From the NCBI RefSeq assembly GCF_029962835.1, contig NC_080574.1, positions 40,181,501-40,245,500 on the forward strand: 64,000 nt of DNA, given 5' to 3'. Of this stretch, positions 1 through 12,293 are shown one piece after another. Each line of letters begins with the position of its first letter. The stretch's first letter is position 1. The DNA comes from Magnolia sinica (lineage: Eukaryota > Streptophyta > Magnoliopsida > Magnoliales > Magnoliaceae). The notes under the pieces are model-generated. The model did no database searches. It was not told the DNA's origin and saw only the letters and a program-made list of their open reading frames with translations. The position numbers were made by a program, and so were the translations under genes.

Positions 1-690
1 TTAGGCTATTTGAAATCTCAAGTGGACCGCACTACAGGAAATAGTATGGTTATAGAGAGGGAAGTGTTAGGCACCCCCTTTGCCCATATAGATGTATGGT
101 CTTTACTTCATAAGATCTGACTAATTTCTAAGGAATGAGACCGGTTCTCACGTGCAGATAATATAATGCAATCCAATGACAATGGTGATTGATCAATTTG
201 AATTTCTGATGAGTACGATCCGATTATATCGGCAGGACGTAGAGCATACGTTCGAAACAATCAAGTGCAAGGTACAAAGTGCACATGTATGTGATGTTTG
301 ATGTTGTATTGATGCTTATGATAAAATGACGACTAGATGACTAAGTTTTTTGCTGGACTTGCTCTAATTATATTGGCAAGCCTCAAAGCATACACCCGCC
401 AATTAGATGCGAGAAAATGATGAGATGTGATGTAATGTTGATGTATACGTGGAGTAAGGGTGTTGAGAAGGGAATGAATATCGCACGATGCTAATGTTCT
501 AATTTGATGAAATAGATTGAAGCTTGAATAGTTGGATGAACGGTAGTGTTGGAAGGCTAGATCGAGTGGCTCGTATTTGAACTTAGGTAGCTTAGGAGGC
601 TTGGGCTTTAGCTAAGCTAGTCTAGACCAGGGTTAAACTCTCTCTCACACTCTCACTCTCCTTGGTAGAGGGGTGGCTAGATGGCAAAGG
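1..690. other. Non-coding repeat sequence, probably part of an older Ty3-type LTR
   Basis: No convincing reading frame. The word GTGTTAGGCACCCCCTTTGCCC near position 67 resembles text common in long plant Ty3 (Tat/Ogre-like) LTRs; this is recollection, not a search. The same older sequence resumes at 4724-4854 on the far side of the solo LTR inserted after 690, including a TATA-like GGCTATTTATAG near 4789. Confidence 0.35.
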
Positions 691-2329
691 ATAAGTGTCA
701 CACCCCAAACTCGGAAACCGGGCTCACAAAATTTCCAATCACTGAATCTGGAGCCGACAGCCTCTGCAGTACCCCATTCTCGGCTCCCGGCACCCATACA
801 CTAGGTTCTGATCCTGGGATCCTACAAGGAGGATTTTCAACATCAATTTGATTCGTAATGAGTATAAACATAAGCATAACCCACGAACAATAACCACAAG
901 AACACCATCACAAAATTTACTATGATAAAAAACTTGGCGTATGAAGGGAAATACAAGATAATAAAGCCAAAACTCTAGAAGCTCTGCAGCACGCTCCTGC
1001 TCCTGAACTGCTATTGGCTAGCGTCACCTGCACGTAATGGTCGTGTATAAGTTTATAGAAATTTTAGAGGGTGGTAAAAGTGTGTGCATATGGTAGAAAT
1101 GCAAGTTTACAATATCAGAGTAATGCGGAAACACCTTTAAGTCCATGAATGTCATCAGCCGTACCAAGGTTATGCGATGCAAGGCATGAGTGCTATCAGC
1201 CATATCAAGACCATGCAATACAAGGAGTGAATGATGTCAGGCATACTAAGGCCATGCGATGCAAGATGTAACTCAAGCACACTAATCCTCATCCGAATCC
1301 ATATGTCAATGTAGCTCATCACCAGAACATCAAATATCAGTATAGTTCTCACTCTGAATAGTCACTGGGGTCTAGTACACTCTACACCAGCTTGCCGCCC
1401 CTATCCAAGCGCACAAATGGGTGAGTAGAAGAGACCTCACTATCCGCCTGCCAATATCGAGCCTGGCTTGTCGATAGCGGACCTATTCATTAAGCTGGTC
1501 AAACTCAACCTAGAAATTGCCCCCTCACTTAAGCGGGTAAGGTCACACCCCTTTCCAACAGACCACGACACAATGGGAGACGTAGCTTACTGGTAAACGG
1601 CCCTCGTGTGCTCATGTATCCACTCGGTCTCGACGTTGGAGTCATCCTCTGGTACCATCGGGTTTAGAGATTTTCACCCAGGGACATCTATAGTGCCTCG
1701 ATGCTAGAAACAATATTTTTGATATCTAACTTGGCCACTCACGATGTGTCTATGGTGGCCATGGCCCTTATGTCGCTAAAGCATACAATAATCACAATCA
1801 CACAAATGTAAACTGCATGAGTCAGCAGTTCAATCATGCATCAATCCTGCGTATATCGTGCACTCATGTAGGATGACTCAGCTTATCAAGGTGTCACATA
1901 AACCGCCTGCACTATGGCATATGCAATGGCCAATCATATCTCATAACAAACATGCAGATGATGCGTATGGGCATGTAACATGATGTTATGCTGTCACAAA
2001 CTCATAATCGGCAGCGGTAGCTGGTATCGATAATCGGCACCAATAATCAACCTCGACGCAAGGTGGGGTCCATAAATGGAAGGCCGATGATGGATCAATT
2101 AAAATCAATGGGGTCCAAGCATTTGGGTTAACCTACTAGAGAATGATGAGAATGAGCTTAACAAGGTCTAAGGGAAGGTCACAATGTGGACGTCCAACCA
2201 CCATTGATCATTAATGTTGACTTTTAACCAACATTGCTCCTAAGGAATGACCCACATAGGGCCAAACATACAGTGGGCCCACGGCCTCGCACTAGGGCCT
2301 AATATACATCATCATGGGCCTCAATTGCA

Positions 2330-2505
2330 TCAAATGGGCCGATTCAAATGGGCCAACCAAATGGGCCGAACCAATGGGCCAAGTCAATTGGGCTGAACCA
2401 AATGGGCCAAATTAATTGGGCCCCCAAATACATCAAATCAGCCTCATCAAGTGGGCCCCAAATACATTAAATGGGCCATACCAATGGGCCGTACCAACTA
2501 CACCC
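2330..2505. repeat. Short degenerate ATGGGCC/ACATCA array inside solo LTR 1
   Basis: AAATGGGCC and CATCAAATGGGCC words recur at irregular spacing of roughly 12-36 bp. This is the shortest version of an array that is far longer at the same place in the other two copies of this LTR. Confidence 0.7.
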
Positions 2506-3339
2506 TCCATCCATTGTTAGAGATCATTTTAGAGCATTATTTTTTAAAAAAATCATATCCAAAGGATCATCTGGACCATACAACAATTAATAGTGGTGAT
2601 AAAGATTTCCACCATTAAATTCCAGTGGGTCCACCATAGCATTTTATCCCCCATCTAGTTTATTCATAAGGTCACAAAGACCTGATCTCAGAGGAAAAAC
2701 AAATATCATATTGGCCCAAAACTTCTGTGACCCAAGGGTTGCAATGGTAAACGTTCAATCCCACTGTTTTTGCAGTGTGGTCCACGTTATATTGGATTTG
2801 TCTTATTTTTATTCCCAAGCCTTGAGACGGTCTTGCCAAATGGATGGATGGTTTAGATGTATCATGTACAGTAGTGGGCCCCACAGGACTATTGACATAA
2901 GGGGCCCACTGATGGCGGCATGGATAAAGCACATACATCGTTGTGGGGTCCACACACATGGCTGTCCACCATTTGAATGAACGGTTTGGATGGAAAATAT
3001 CCATCATAGTGGGCCGTCCCTGGCACGCTAGGTAGGTGGACGGTTGGGATACAACACGTGCATCATGGTGGGATTCCCCAACCTCGTCCAGATGGAATGA
3101 ATGGACGGTTTGGATATAACACATGCTTCATGGGATCCACATCCAAATGAATCAACGGATGGACGGTGTGGATAGGGTCCACACAGCAGCTAGGCCCCAC
3201 ATGCTGCAGATGTCAAGAAGATGGGACCCACAGAGCTTGGTGGCGTCAAACACCAGCTATGACGCTGGTGTAAGGTGGCTGGCATCCAGACCATCCATTT
3301 CCAACGGATGGGTGGGTCCCACGAGGGAGTGGCCCAACA

Positions 3340-3404
3340 TAAATGCAATATAATATAATATATTATATTATATATATAACATATATAATATTAATATATA
3401 TATA

Positions 3405-3470
<66 letters not shown>
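3340..3470. repeat. TA microsatellite
   Basis: Nearly pure (TA)n, about 130 bp, in the middle of solo LTR 1. An (AC)n/(GT)n stretch follows at 3603-3632. Confidence 0.95.
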
Positions 3471-3870
3471 GCAGCTCAGATTCCACCATCCAGATGAGTC
3501 TGGACGGTGCAGATTTTTATTATAAAGGTGGGTTCCACGTGGAAGTGGCCCACCAGCATAAGGTAATATATTATTTTATATTATATAATATAATAATATT
3601 ATACACACACACACACACACACATGTGTGTGTAGGAGAGTGAGGGCTTCAGCGTCCAGCCACCGTCTAGCAGGATGATGTACATACATCATGGTGGTCCA
3701 TGTGGTGTGGCCCTACCCATTCAAGATCAAGCTGACATTTGCATTTTCCTACATCCGGGCCTGTCCAGACGGACAGGCAACAATCCCATCCGCTGGACAA
3801 TCCAGCAAGGTGGGCCCATTGCATGGACGACTTAGATATGATACATACTTCAAGAAGGGCCATACAATCA

Positions 3871-3922
<52 letters not shown>
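3871..3922. repeat. GA microsatellite
   Basis: An uninterrupted (GA)n tract of about 50 bp in the 3' third of solo LTR 1. Shorter GA tracts occupy equivalent places in solo LTR 2 (8251-8269, 8560-8578, 8640-8650). Glu-Arg or Ser-Leu repeat frames here are artefacts of the tract. Confidence 0.95.
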
Positions 3923-3926
<4 letters not shown>

Positions 3927-6589
3927 AATGATGATGGAGGGAACCCACCACTATGGCCCACCATGATTACAACACATACATCATAATGGGTCCCACCTAC
4001 AAGTGGGCCCTCAAATGCAAATCGATGGTAGATCACCCACCTATCGGCCTTCTTCCTTAGCTCCTTGGACTCCTATGCTCATTGCCTTCAATTTTGATGG
4101 AGGATGATGAAGAATGAAGGGTTGAGATGAGAGATGAGAGGGTGGGAAAGTGGGCCACACATGTTTTTGGTAAAGCTTGGGGAGCTCATATGTTGGGGCT
4201 TGGGTTGCTTGGGAGTGAAGAGAGAAATGAGAGGGAGAGAGAAGTGATGGGTGAAAAGGGATGGGATGATGGGTGATGGGTGGAGTGATGGAGTTGTAAG
4301 AAAGGGATGGGTGGAGAGAGAGAGAGAGAGTTGACTTTGGGAATGGGAAAGAGATGGGTTGCTTGTACTTAACTTGTACTTGTGATAAGATATGTACTTG
4401 ACATTAATTGATTGATTGATGAGATAAGTTGTAGAGATTCTCTCGGAATTCACAACGTGCGGCGTTTCTTCGGAATGAACACGGGCCCACATCTCCTGAC
4501 CTGGGTATCGGATCGTTGCGTGAGTCATTGTGTTGGAACCATGGCGATGGCGCGGTTGCTAAGATACAAGTTTTGAGTCAAGCCGACTTCAGTATGTAGA
4601 GCTCGGCTTAGGATCACGTGCAAACGTCAGATACAAGTCGAGGGTTGCAAGAATTCGACTGCGAAGACTGCGGAAGCCTACGGAATGGTACGGTACGGTC
4701 TAGGATACAGGTCTTATAATAAGGGACCTCTAGATGAGAAGGGATGCTTCTTGAATCTTATGGGTGCTTGAAATGAGAAGGGGAGGAGGCTATTTATAGT
4801 CTTCAAACCTGATTTTCTTATAATTCCTGGTAATACTTGAAATTGTAGTAAGACTGTTACTATTGAAGTATGGATATATGTCAAAGTGTCTTAAAGTGGG
4901 GTGAATACGACTTCTTAGAACTTAATTGTCACGTCCCGAACTCAAAAACTGGGGTCACAAAATTTTTGATCATCAAATCCAGCGCCGACAGCCTTCGTAG
5001 TACCCCATTCTTGGCTCCTGACACCCATATACCAGATTCTGATCCTAAGCTCCTACAAGGAGGATTTTCAACATGAATTTAATTCACAATAAGCATAGCC
5101 ATAAGTATAACCCACGAATAATAACCAAGACACCATCACAAAATTCACTATGTTCAAAAACTTAAAAGTACAATGCGTATAAAGGGAAATACAATAACAG
5201 AATTGAAAGCTCCAGAAGTCTGCTGTACGCTCCAATCTTAATGTTGTTGTGGTGTCCTAACGTCACCTACACGCATCAATTGTGTATAAGCTTATAGAAA
5301 GCTTAGAGGGTGGTGAAAGTGTGTGCACGATATAAGCGTGCTTAGAATCCAATATCAGAGTAATGAGGAATATGCTGGCAAATCCATGAATACTATCAGC
5401 TGTATCAAGGCTATGCGATGCAAGACATGAATGTTATTGGCCATATTAAGGCCATACGAAGCAAGACATGAATGCTATCAGCCATATCAAGGCCATACGA
5501 TGTAAGATGCAACTCAAGCATACCAATCCTCATCCGAATCCACATATTAATGTAACTCATCACTAGAGCATCGAATATCAGTATAGTTCTTATTTTGGAT
5601 TATCACCAGGGTTTAGTATACTCCAAATGACACTGCCTCTTTTCCAGGCGCGCAGTCCAAGTGAGCGTAAGAAACCTCACAGTCTGCCTGGCCAATAGTC
5701 TACCAATACCTATCCAGCACGTCGATAGCGGACCCATTTACGAGTTGATCATACTCAGCCTAGTAATTGCCCCCTACCCTCGGGAGGGTAAGGCCACACC
5801 CCCTTCCAACAGACCACGACACAGTGGGAGATGCGACCTCCTGGTATTTAGCCCTCATGCACTCATGTATCCACTCAGTCTCGACGTTGGAGCGTCTTCC
5901 GGTACCGTTAGGTTTAGAAATTTTCACCCAGGGACATTTATGGAGCCCCGATGCTAAAAACAGTATTTTCGATGTCCAATCCTGCCATCCATGATATGCC
6001 TGTGGAGGCTACGGCCCTGATGTCGCTAGGGCATACAGTAATCACAACACAATGTAAGATGCATGAGTCATACAATCCAGTCATGCATCAATCCTGTGCA
6101 TACCGTGCACTTATGTGAGACAATCTCGGCTATCAGGAAGTCCCATAACAACCTGCCCAATGACATATGCGATGGTCAACCACATCTCATATCAAGCATA
6201 CAGATGATGCTATGAGCTATCATGATGATATGCTAAGCATACTCGTAATCGGTGTCGATAGCCAACATTGATAATCAGCATCGATAATCGGCTTATATGC
6301 AAGGCGGGGTCCATAGATGAACAATCGATTTAAACTATAATATAAAGATTGGCCCTCGGCTGTGGATATATTAAATTCGATAGTACAGAGCCATCCGTCT
6401 ACGATGATGATGGACCATGCAACATCAATGGGGCCCAATCATTTGGGTTAACCCACTTAGAGAATGATGAGAATGAGCCTAACAAGGCCTAAGGGAAGGT
6501 TACAATGTGGGCATTTAACCATCATTTCCCATCAATGTGGTCCTTTAACCAACATTGCTCCCAAGGAGTGGCCCGCATAAAGCCTAAAA

Positions 6590-7135
6590 TATAGCGGGCC
6601 ATGGCCTCATACACATCCTATTAGGCCTCACACAAAGGCCTCATATACATCACATCGGGCCTCATCATACGGGCCTCTCATACATCACATCGGGCCTCAT
6701 CAAAGGTCACAAGCACATCACAATAGGCCTCCTCACATGGGCTATAAAAACATCACATTGGGCCTTACTCATGGGCCTCAAATACATCATATTGGGCCTC
6801 ATATACATCAAGTGGGCCACACCAATGGGCCTCATATTCATCAAGTGGGCTTCATCATATGGGCTAATATATATCACATCGGGTCTCATCAAATGGGCCA
6901 CAATTGCATCAAGGTGGGCCTTAATGAATGGGCCACAAATTCATCAAGGTGGGCCTTATGGATGGGCCACAAATACATCAAGGTGGGCCTCATGGATGGC
7001 CATAAATACATCAAGGTCGGCCTTATCACATGGGCCACACCAATGGGCCTCGTATACATCAAGTGGGCCGCATCACATGGGCTACACCAATGGGCCTCAC
7101 ATACATCAAGTGGGTTGCAACACATGGGCCGAACC
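6590..7135. repeat. Expanded ATGGGCC...ACATCA array inside solo LTR 2
   Basis: About 550 bp built from units of roughly 30-36 bp of the type ATGGGCCACAAATACATCA followed by AGGTGGGCCT. The units are most regular between 6890 and 7060. Long reading frames here on both strands come from the repetition. Confidence 0.85.
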
Positions 7136-7828
7136 ATTTACACCAGTCATCTATTTTAGAGATCAATTTAGAGCGTTACTCAAAAGAAAATGAATCATAT
7201 CGGAAGATCATCTGGACCATACCACAAATAGCAGTGGAGATAATGATTTCCACTGTTTAATCCTCACAGGGCCACCATAACGTTTATTTTGCATCCAATC
7301 TGTTCATATGGTCACAAAGACCTGAATTAAGAGGAAAAATGAATATCATGTAGATCCGGAACTTCTGTGCTCCTAAAAGGATTTCAATGGTGGACGTTCA
7401 ACTCTCCACTGGTTTGCAGCGTGACCCACATAATAGATGGTGTGGATATAACATATACATCAGCGGTGGGTCCCACGTACACATTCAAGAGATGGGCATA
7501 GATCCAAATTTCAGGTGGGACCCACATAACTTGTTGACGTCAACGTACCAGCTTTATAGTTGGTGAGAGGTGGTCTAGCCAATCATCGTCCAGAGATTGG
7601 ACGGTGATGATACAATACATATGGGGTGGGTCCCACCTGTTTAGGATGTTGGACGGTATGGATTTAACACATACCTCATGATAGGGCCCACAGATGGATG
7701 GTTGGTGTGGATGAAACCCATACATTTGGTGGGTCCCACAGAACTGACATCAATACATTAGACGTAGCTGGTGTGGGGATCCCAACCAATCCATCCAGCA
7801 GGTGGGTCCCACATGGGGCCCACCACAT

Positions 7829-7980
<152 letters not shown>

Positions 7981-10077
7981 GACTATCAGTACTGAGGTTA
8001 TTACAATCTACCCTCCTTAAAGAAATTTCGTCCTCTAATTTTCGTTACCTTCCGTATTAGTCTGTGTTGAAGAGATTGGGGTACGTCAGGGTAGGGGGGA
8101 TCCACAAGTGGCCACCCCACACGGATCAAGCTGATATATATTATTTCCCTTCATCCAGGGTCTACCCAAAATGGGTAGTAGCAAGGTGGGCCTCATGATT
8201 GAATGGTGTGGATCTAATCTATTCGCCAAGGTGGGCCACAAACAGGGAAAACGAGAGAGAGAGAGAGAGTAGTGGAGGGGCCTCGCCACTATGGGCCCCT
8301 CTTAGATCACAAAACATACATCAAAGTGGGTCCCATCATAAGTGGGCCCTCAAATGAAAATCAACGGTGGATCACCCACCAATTGGCCTTCTTCTTTAGC
8401 TCCTTGGAATGTTATCTCCTAAGTTCCTTCTTTGACGGAGGATGATGAAATTTTGATGGTTGGATGGTGAGATGTGGGGGGTAAGAAGTGGGGCACACCT
8501 AGCTCTTTGGAGTAGCTTGGACGTTGGGTCTCTTGGTTGCTTGGGAGTGAAGAGAGAAATGAGAGAGAGAGAGAGAGAAATGATGGGATGAAAAGGTGAT
8601 GGAGTGATGGGTGATGGATGTAAAGAAGGGATGGGTTGAGAGAGAGAGAGTTGACTTTGGGAATGAGAGAGGTATGGGTGTTGTAAGGGGAGTGATGGGA
8701 TGTGTATTTGACTTGAGGTGATTGATTGATGTGATGGGTTATAGAGATTCTCTAGGAATTCGTAATGCGTGGCGTTTTCCTCGAAATAAACACGGGCCCA
8801 CAACTTCTGGCCTGGGTATCGCATTGGCGCGTGAGACATGGCATTAGAACCGCGGCGACGACACGGTCGCTAGGGTACAAGTTTTGAGTCGAGTTGACTC
8901 AGATCTTCGGGATACGACTTAGGGTTGTGCACAAACACTGATTACAGGTCTCGGGTTGCCAGAATTCAATTGGGAGGACTGTGGAAGACTATGGAATGGT
9001 GCGATCTAGGATACAGGCCTTACATTAATCCTACTAAACTATAAGTTCTACCAATCTAAAACAGGTTGAGTATGATTATAACAAGATCATTTAAATTCAA
9101 GTTCTGGTGCTGCATTTTATCAAACATGTATTATGCATAAAGAAAACAACCACATAGTCAATACATAAGAGCAAAGGCAATCATCACAAACACATCAATA
9201 TATAGTGGTTCGGCTACATGCCTACTCCACTCCCGGCTGATGCACTCCACCCTAGAGTGTGCCGGATTTCACTATCAAATGATTTTAAATCAAGTTTACC
9301 ATAAACCTCATAACTTACATAAGGTTAGCTAAGTAGTCTATACAAGACAACCTTATGAGCCTACACAAGGCAATAGGTCCTATGTAAGGATACAACTACG
9401 AGCTTACACAAGGCAACAAGTCTTACACAAGGACACCACTTGGAGCCTACACAAGGAAACCTATGTCTACTTAAGGCAACAAGTCCTACACAAGGACACA
9501 ATATATTCTCTCATTGGAGGCCTACGAAAGGTCTTAGTGAGTTTGAGAATAAACTCTGAAACCAAATCCTACACAAGGAAGGGGTTTCAGACTTTATGGA
9601 CTCTAATACTTACTTATAAGTGAATGAGCCCCTTGTCAACACATACTGAAGATGATCTCCCTTGTTGACGAAGAGTCTTCTGTTACCTTTATTTGTAACA
9701 ACTGTAGATGCTTCCGATATAAGTCACCGGTTGTTGGGTCAAGGTATTTTAGTGAATCTCCTCTATTAAATATTGGTCTTTAAGTGTGGATGAGATTTCC
9801 AAATATCAAGCATTCATAGGATTCTAACTTAATGATTTTGCCACTAAATGAGCTGCTAGAAGATCCTTGAATGGTGGAGTTCATTCTTCAATGATTGCAT
9901 TTAAGATAGGGTTGAAGGATGAACTCCCATGAGAAAAGGTATTTAAGATGGTAGGTGGTTTTCCTATAACAATAACTCTCTTAAATCTTACTATTTTTTT
10001 CACTGCAAACTAATAAACCAAGCCTCCAAACATAAATGTAAAAATCCCGACGGTAAAAAATGGGTAGATTCTTTCCA

Positions 10078-10680
10078 CGTTCGATGTCATTGAAGGTCAC
10101 CTTCGATGTCATCGAATGAAAGTTCAATGATATTGGGATTTTTTCTAAAAATTCTTGGAGCTTGCTGGACAATCTTTTTTAATTGTTCGATGTCATCGAA
10201 CATGCTTCGATGTCATTAAAATTTAAATTTCGATGTCATCGAAGGTAATTCGATGAAATCTAAGAGTTTAGTATATTTTCTATAAAACACTCTAGACAAG
10301 TATGGTCCATTTTTGATGTAATTAAACATACCTTCGATGTCATCGAAATTTGAATTTCGATGTCATCGAAGATTTCATGATTTTTCAATAGAACTCTCTG
10401 GATAAGTTAGGTACATGTTCGATGTCATCAAACCTACATTCGATGTCATCGAATTTTGAAATTCGATGTCATCAAACGTAGTTGGAGTCATTGATCATTT
10501 AAGTGATTTTCAACTTAAGCTTGCTGGACATATGAGTGCTCATTTTTGATGTCATCGAACTTGAAAGTTCGATGTCATCGAAAACTATTCGATGTAATCG
10601 AGATTTGTTCCAGAATTTTGATTTGGTTGCTGGACAAAAGTGAGTCCTTTTTCGATGTCATTGAAACCTGTTTGATGATT
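10078..10680. repeat. Array of near-palindromic TTCGATGTCATCGAA words
   Basis: About 16 exact or slightly mutated copies of TTCGATGTCATCGAA lie in 600 bp, for example at 10102, 10186, 10229, 10332, 10356, 10439, 10462 and 10568. They are organised in roughly five higher-order units of 107-126 bp, each led by a CTGGACAA-type word (near 10163, 10289, 10398, 10521 and 10628). The array lies in the presumed U3 of the copia-type LTR, upstream of its TATA-like box on the minus strand. Confidence 0.85.
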
Positions 10681-10836
10681 TGAAAGTTGCAGAACTTGTG
10701 ATTTTTTTAGATGTTCTTACCGCTTGGTTTTCTATTTTTCTAATATTGCCAAGATGTTTTCCTAGTTGATTTTAGGAAAGATTAAATTTTTTTTAAGGTT
10801 CCAAAGGTTTAGTTTACCTTTGGAATTCTTTGAACA

Positions 10837-11749
10837 CTCCCACTTTATTGAGTCTTCAGCTTGAAGTCTTCCATGTGGGGCTCTATGACTCAACCACCAC
10901 ATTAATTGACAAACAAGGGCACTTTTAATCCTAGGGGCAAAAGTTGGTTCACATTAATTGACAAACAAGGGCACTTTTAATCCTAAGGGAAAAAGTTGGT
11001 TGAAGGGTTAGGATTACAGATTGCCAAATGGCATCATCTCATGGGTTAGATGAGGTGGTAAACGGATAATTTTGGGTAAGGAGATGGGCATCGAAGCAAA
11101 TACCCTTCAACTACACACTCGGGGTTTGAAAAAGGAGAATTCCACATGCTTGAGGGATGTCACCCCAAAGAGGGGGAGTGCTATGTGACTTGCGGTAACC
11201 TAGTCTCTACCGGTCCTCACTTGGACTCCCTTCTTTGGCAGGTAACCTCCTCCAAGCGTGTGGAGGCTTTGCTGTGAAGGTTTTTATTTTAAGGTTGTGC
11301 ATATTTCTCTGATTGGGCTTGCCTTTGGGCTTAACTTGGTGAGTTAATTGGGTTGTTGGATTGGGTAGGCTGACCGGGTGAGTTAACTAGGTGAGTTGAC
11401 TTGCCAAGTTGACTCAAGGTTCTAGGTTTTTAGGGTTAAGATGATTAGGTTGAATGAGCTAAGTTTATGGTTTAGGATTGGGGTTCTTAGGGTTTAGCCT
11501 TCTAGGGTTAGGGTTTAGGAGTGGAGTTTGGTTGACCATCCATCAGTTCAAACTCAATTAGCTTATCAACTTGGGGTGGGGTGTCTACAATAAGGTGAGA
11601 TCGAGGATTGATTGCCTCCACGAACACATGTTGTAAGAACCACTTCTAATCTCAACTAGGATGGTTAGGTAACAACCCCATCCCACCTTTACTCCAAAAT
11701 TTAAGTCAAAATTTAATCAATGACAAAAATAACGAGCATATGTCTTTTG
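10837..11749. other. Non-coding repeat remnants with a 52-bp tandem duplication
   Basis: No gene is seen. 10898-10949 is repeated at 10950-11001 with few differences. The segment up to about 11590 ends GGGGTGGGGTGTCTACA, which looks like an LTR terminus (minus-strand start TGTAGACACCCC), so a truncated LTR is likely but not resolved. Confidence 0.4.
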
Positions 11750-12293
11750 TTTTATTTTATTTATTTTTTTTGTTTTTTTTTGTTTTGTTTTTAACATTGA
11801 TAATATTATTATTAAAAAGCCGAAGTTGAAACTATATAACAAGCTAGACAAAAGAATTTACAACTCCCGATGATACTAGTGCCCATTCCATAACAAGTGA
11901 TTTAGCCCTGCTAAAAACCTCTAACACTTGACCTTTACGATTTGTCAAACATCGGTTGTTTCTTTATAGCCATATAAGCCCAATGCCCGCTAACAAACTT
12001 AGATACCAAAAATTTCTCCAAACTTTCTCACTACCCTTGCCATACCACATTATAAGAAAGCTATCAACAAATTTCGACAAAACCCAAAAAACTCCAAACA
12101 AATTTAAGAAGTTATCCCATGATCCTTTTGTGAAAATGCAGTGTAAGAAGAAGTGATCCATTTTTTCCTTGTCTTAAAGGCACATAGGGCATACATTCAG
12201 AAGAATAATGTTTCTTTTATGAAGATTATCTATAATTAGCACATTCTTTCTCCCCATTAACCATGTGAGTGCCACCACCTTTGGAAGAGCACC
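11750..12293 (-). pseudogene. L1-type LINE, 3' end: zf-RVT C-terminal domain and poly(A) tail
   Basis: Minus-strand translation of 11964-12293 shows the C-terminal zf-RVT region of plant L1 ORF2, including MDHFFLHCIFTKGSWDN (the usual form is EHLFLHC..A..VW) and LFGVFWVLSKFVDSF. Upstream of it, in another frame, is ALPKVVALTWLMGRKNVL (the usual form is PPKVRAFVWLA). A T-rich block at 11748-11790 on the plus strand is the poly(A) tail of the minus-strand element. The reading frame is shifted and carries stops. The 5' continuation lies at 17783-17860, beyond the Athila-type element inserted at 12294. Confidence 0.75.

Larger units (their letters stand above)
696..4718 (+). mobile_element. Solo LTR 1 of a long-LTR Ty3 (Tekay-like) family, TSD ATAAG
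   Basis: It starts TGTCACACCCC and ends GGTCTTATA (decayed from TTACA), and is bounded by a perfect 5-bp duplication ATAAG (691-695 and 4719-4723). It aligns end to end by landmarks with the copies at 4927-9024 and 50312-56127. Shared landmarks are the GCCGACAGCC block and the GGATCCTACAAGGAGGAT-type block near the left end, the cgacgttgga block about 1 kb in, a GGGCC-rich array in the middle, TA/AC/GA microsatellites, and CTAGGATACAGGTCTTA at the right end. There is no PBS, polypurine tract, internal coding region or second LTR, so a solo LTR left by LTR-LTR recombination is the simplest reading. Family assignment rests on terminal sequence and LTR length only. Confidence 0.85.

Noticed and set aside
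3690-4036. Frames with EREREREREL or LSLSLSLS runs
   Set aside because: They translate a GA microsatellite in a solo LTR.
6737-7193. Open frames of 140 codons with GLIYIKWATPMG-like repeats
   Set aside because: Products of the ATGGGCC/ACATCA array in solo LTR 2. Two frames of the same strand are equally open, so this is compositional.
10078-10680. CRISPR-like array because of regularly repeated palindromic words
   Set aside because: Spacing is irregular, words are degenerate, spacers are themselves related, and the setting is a plant LTR.
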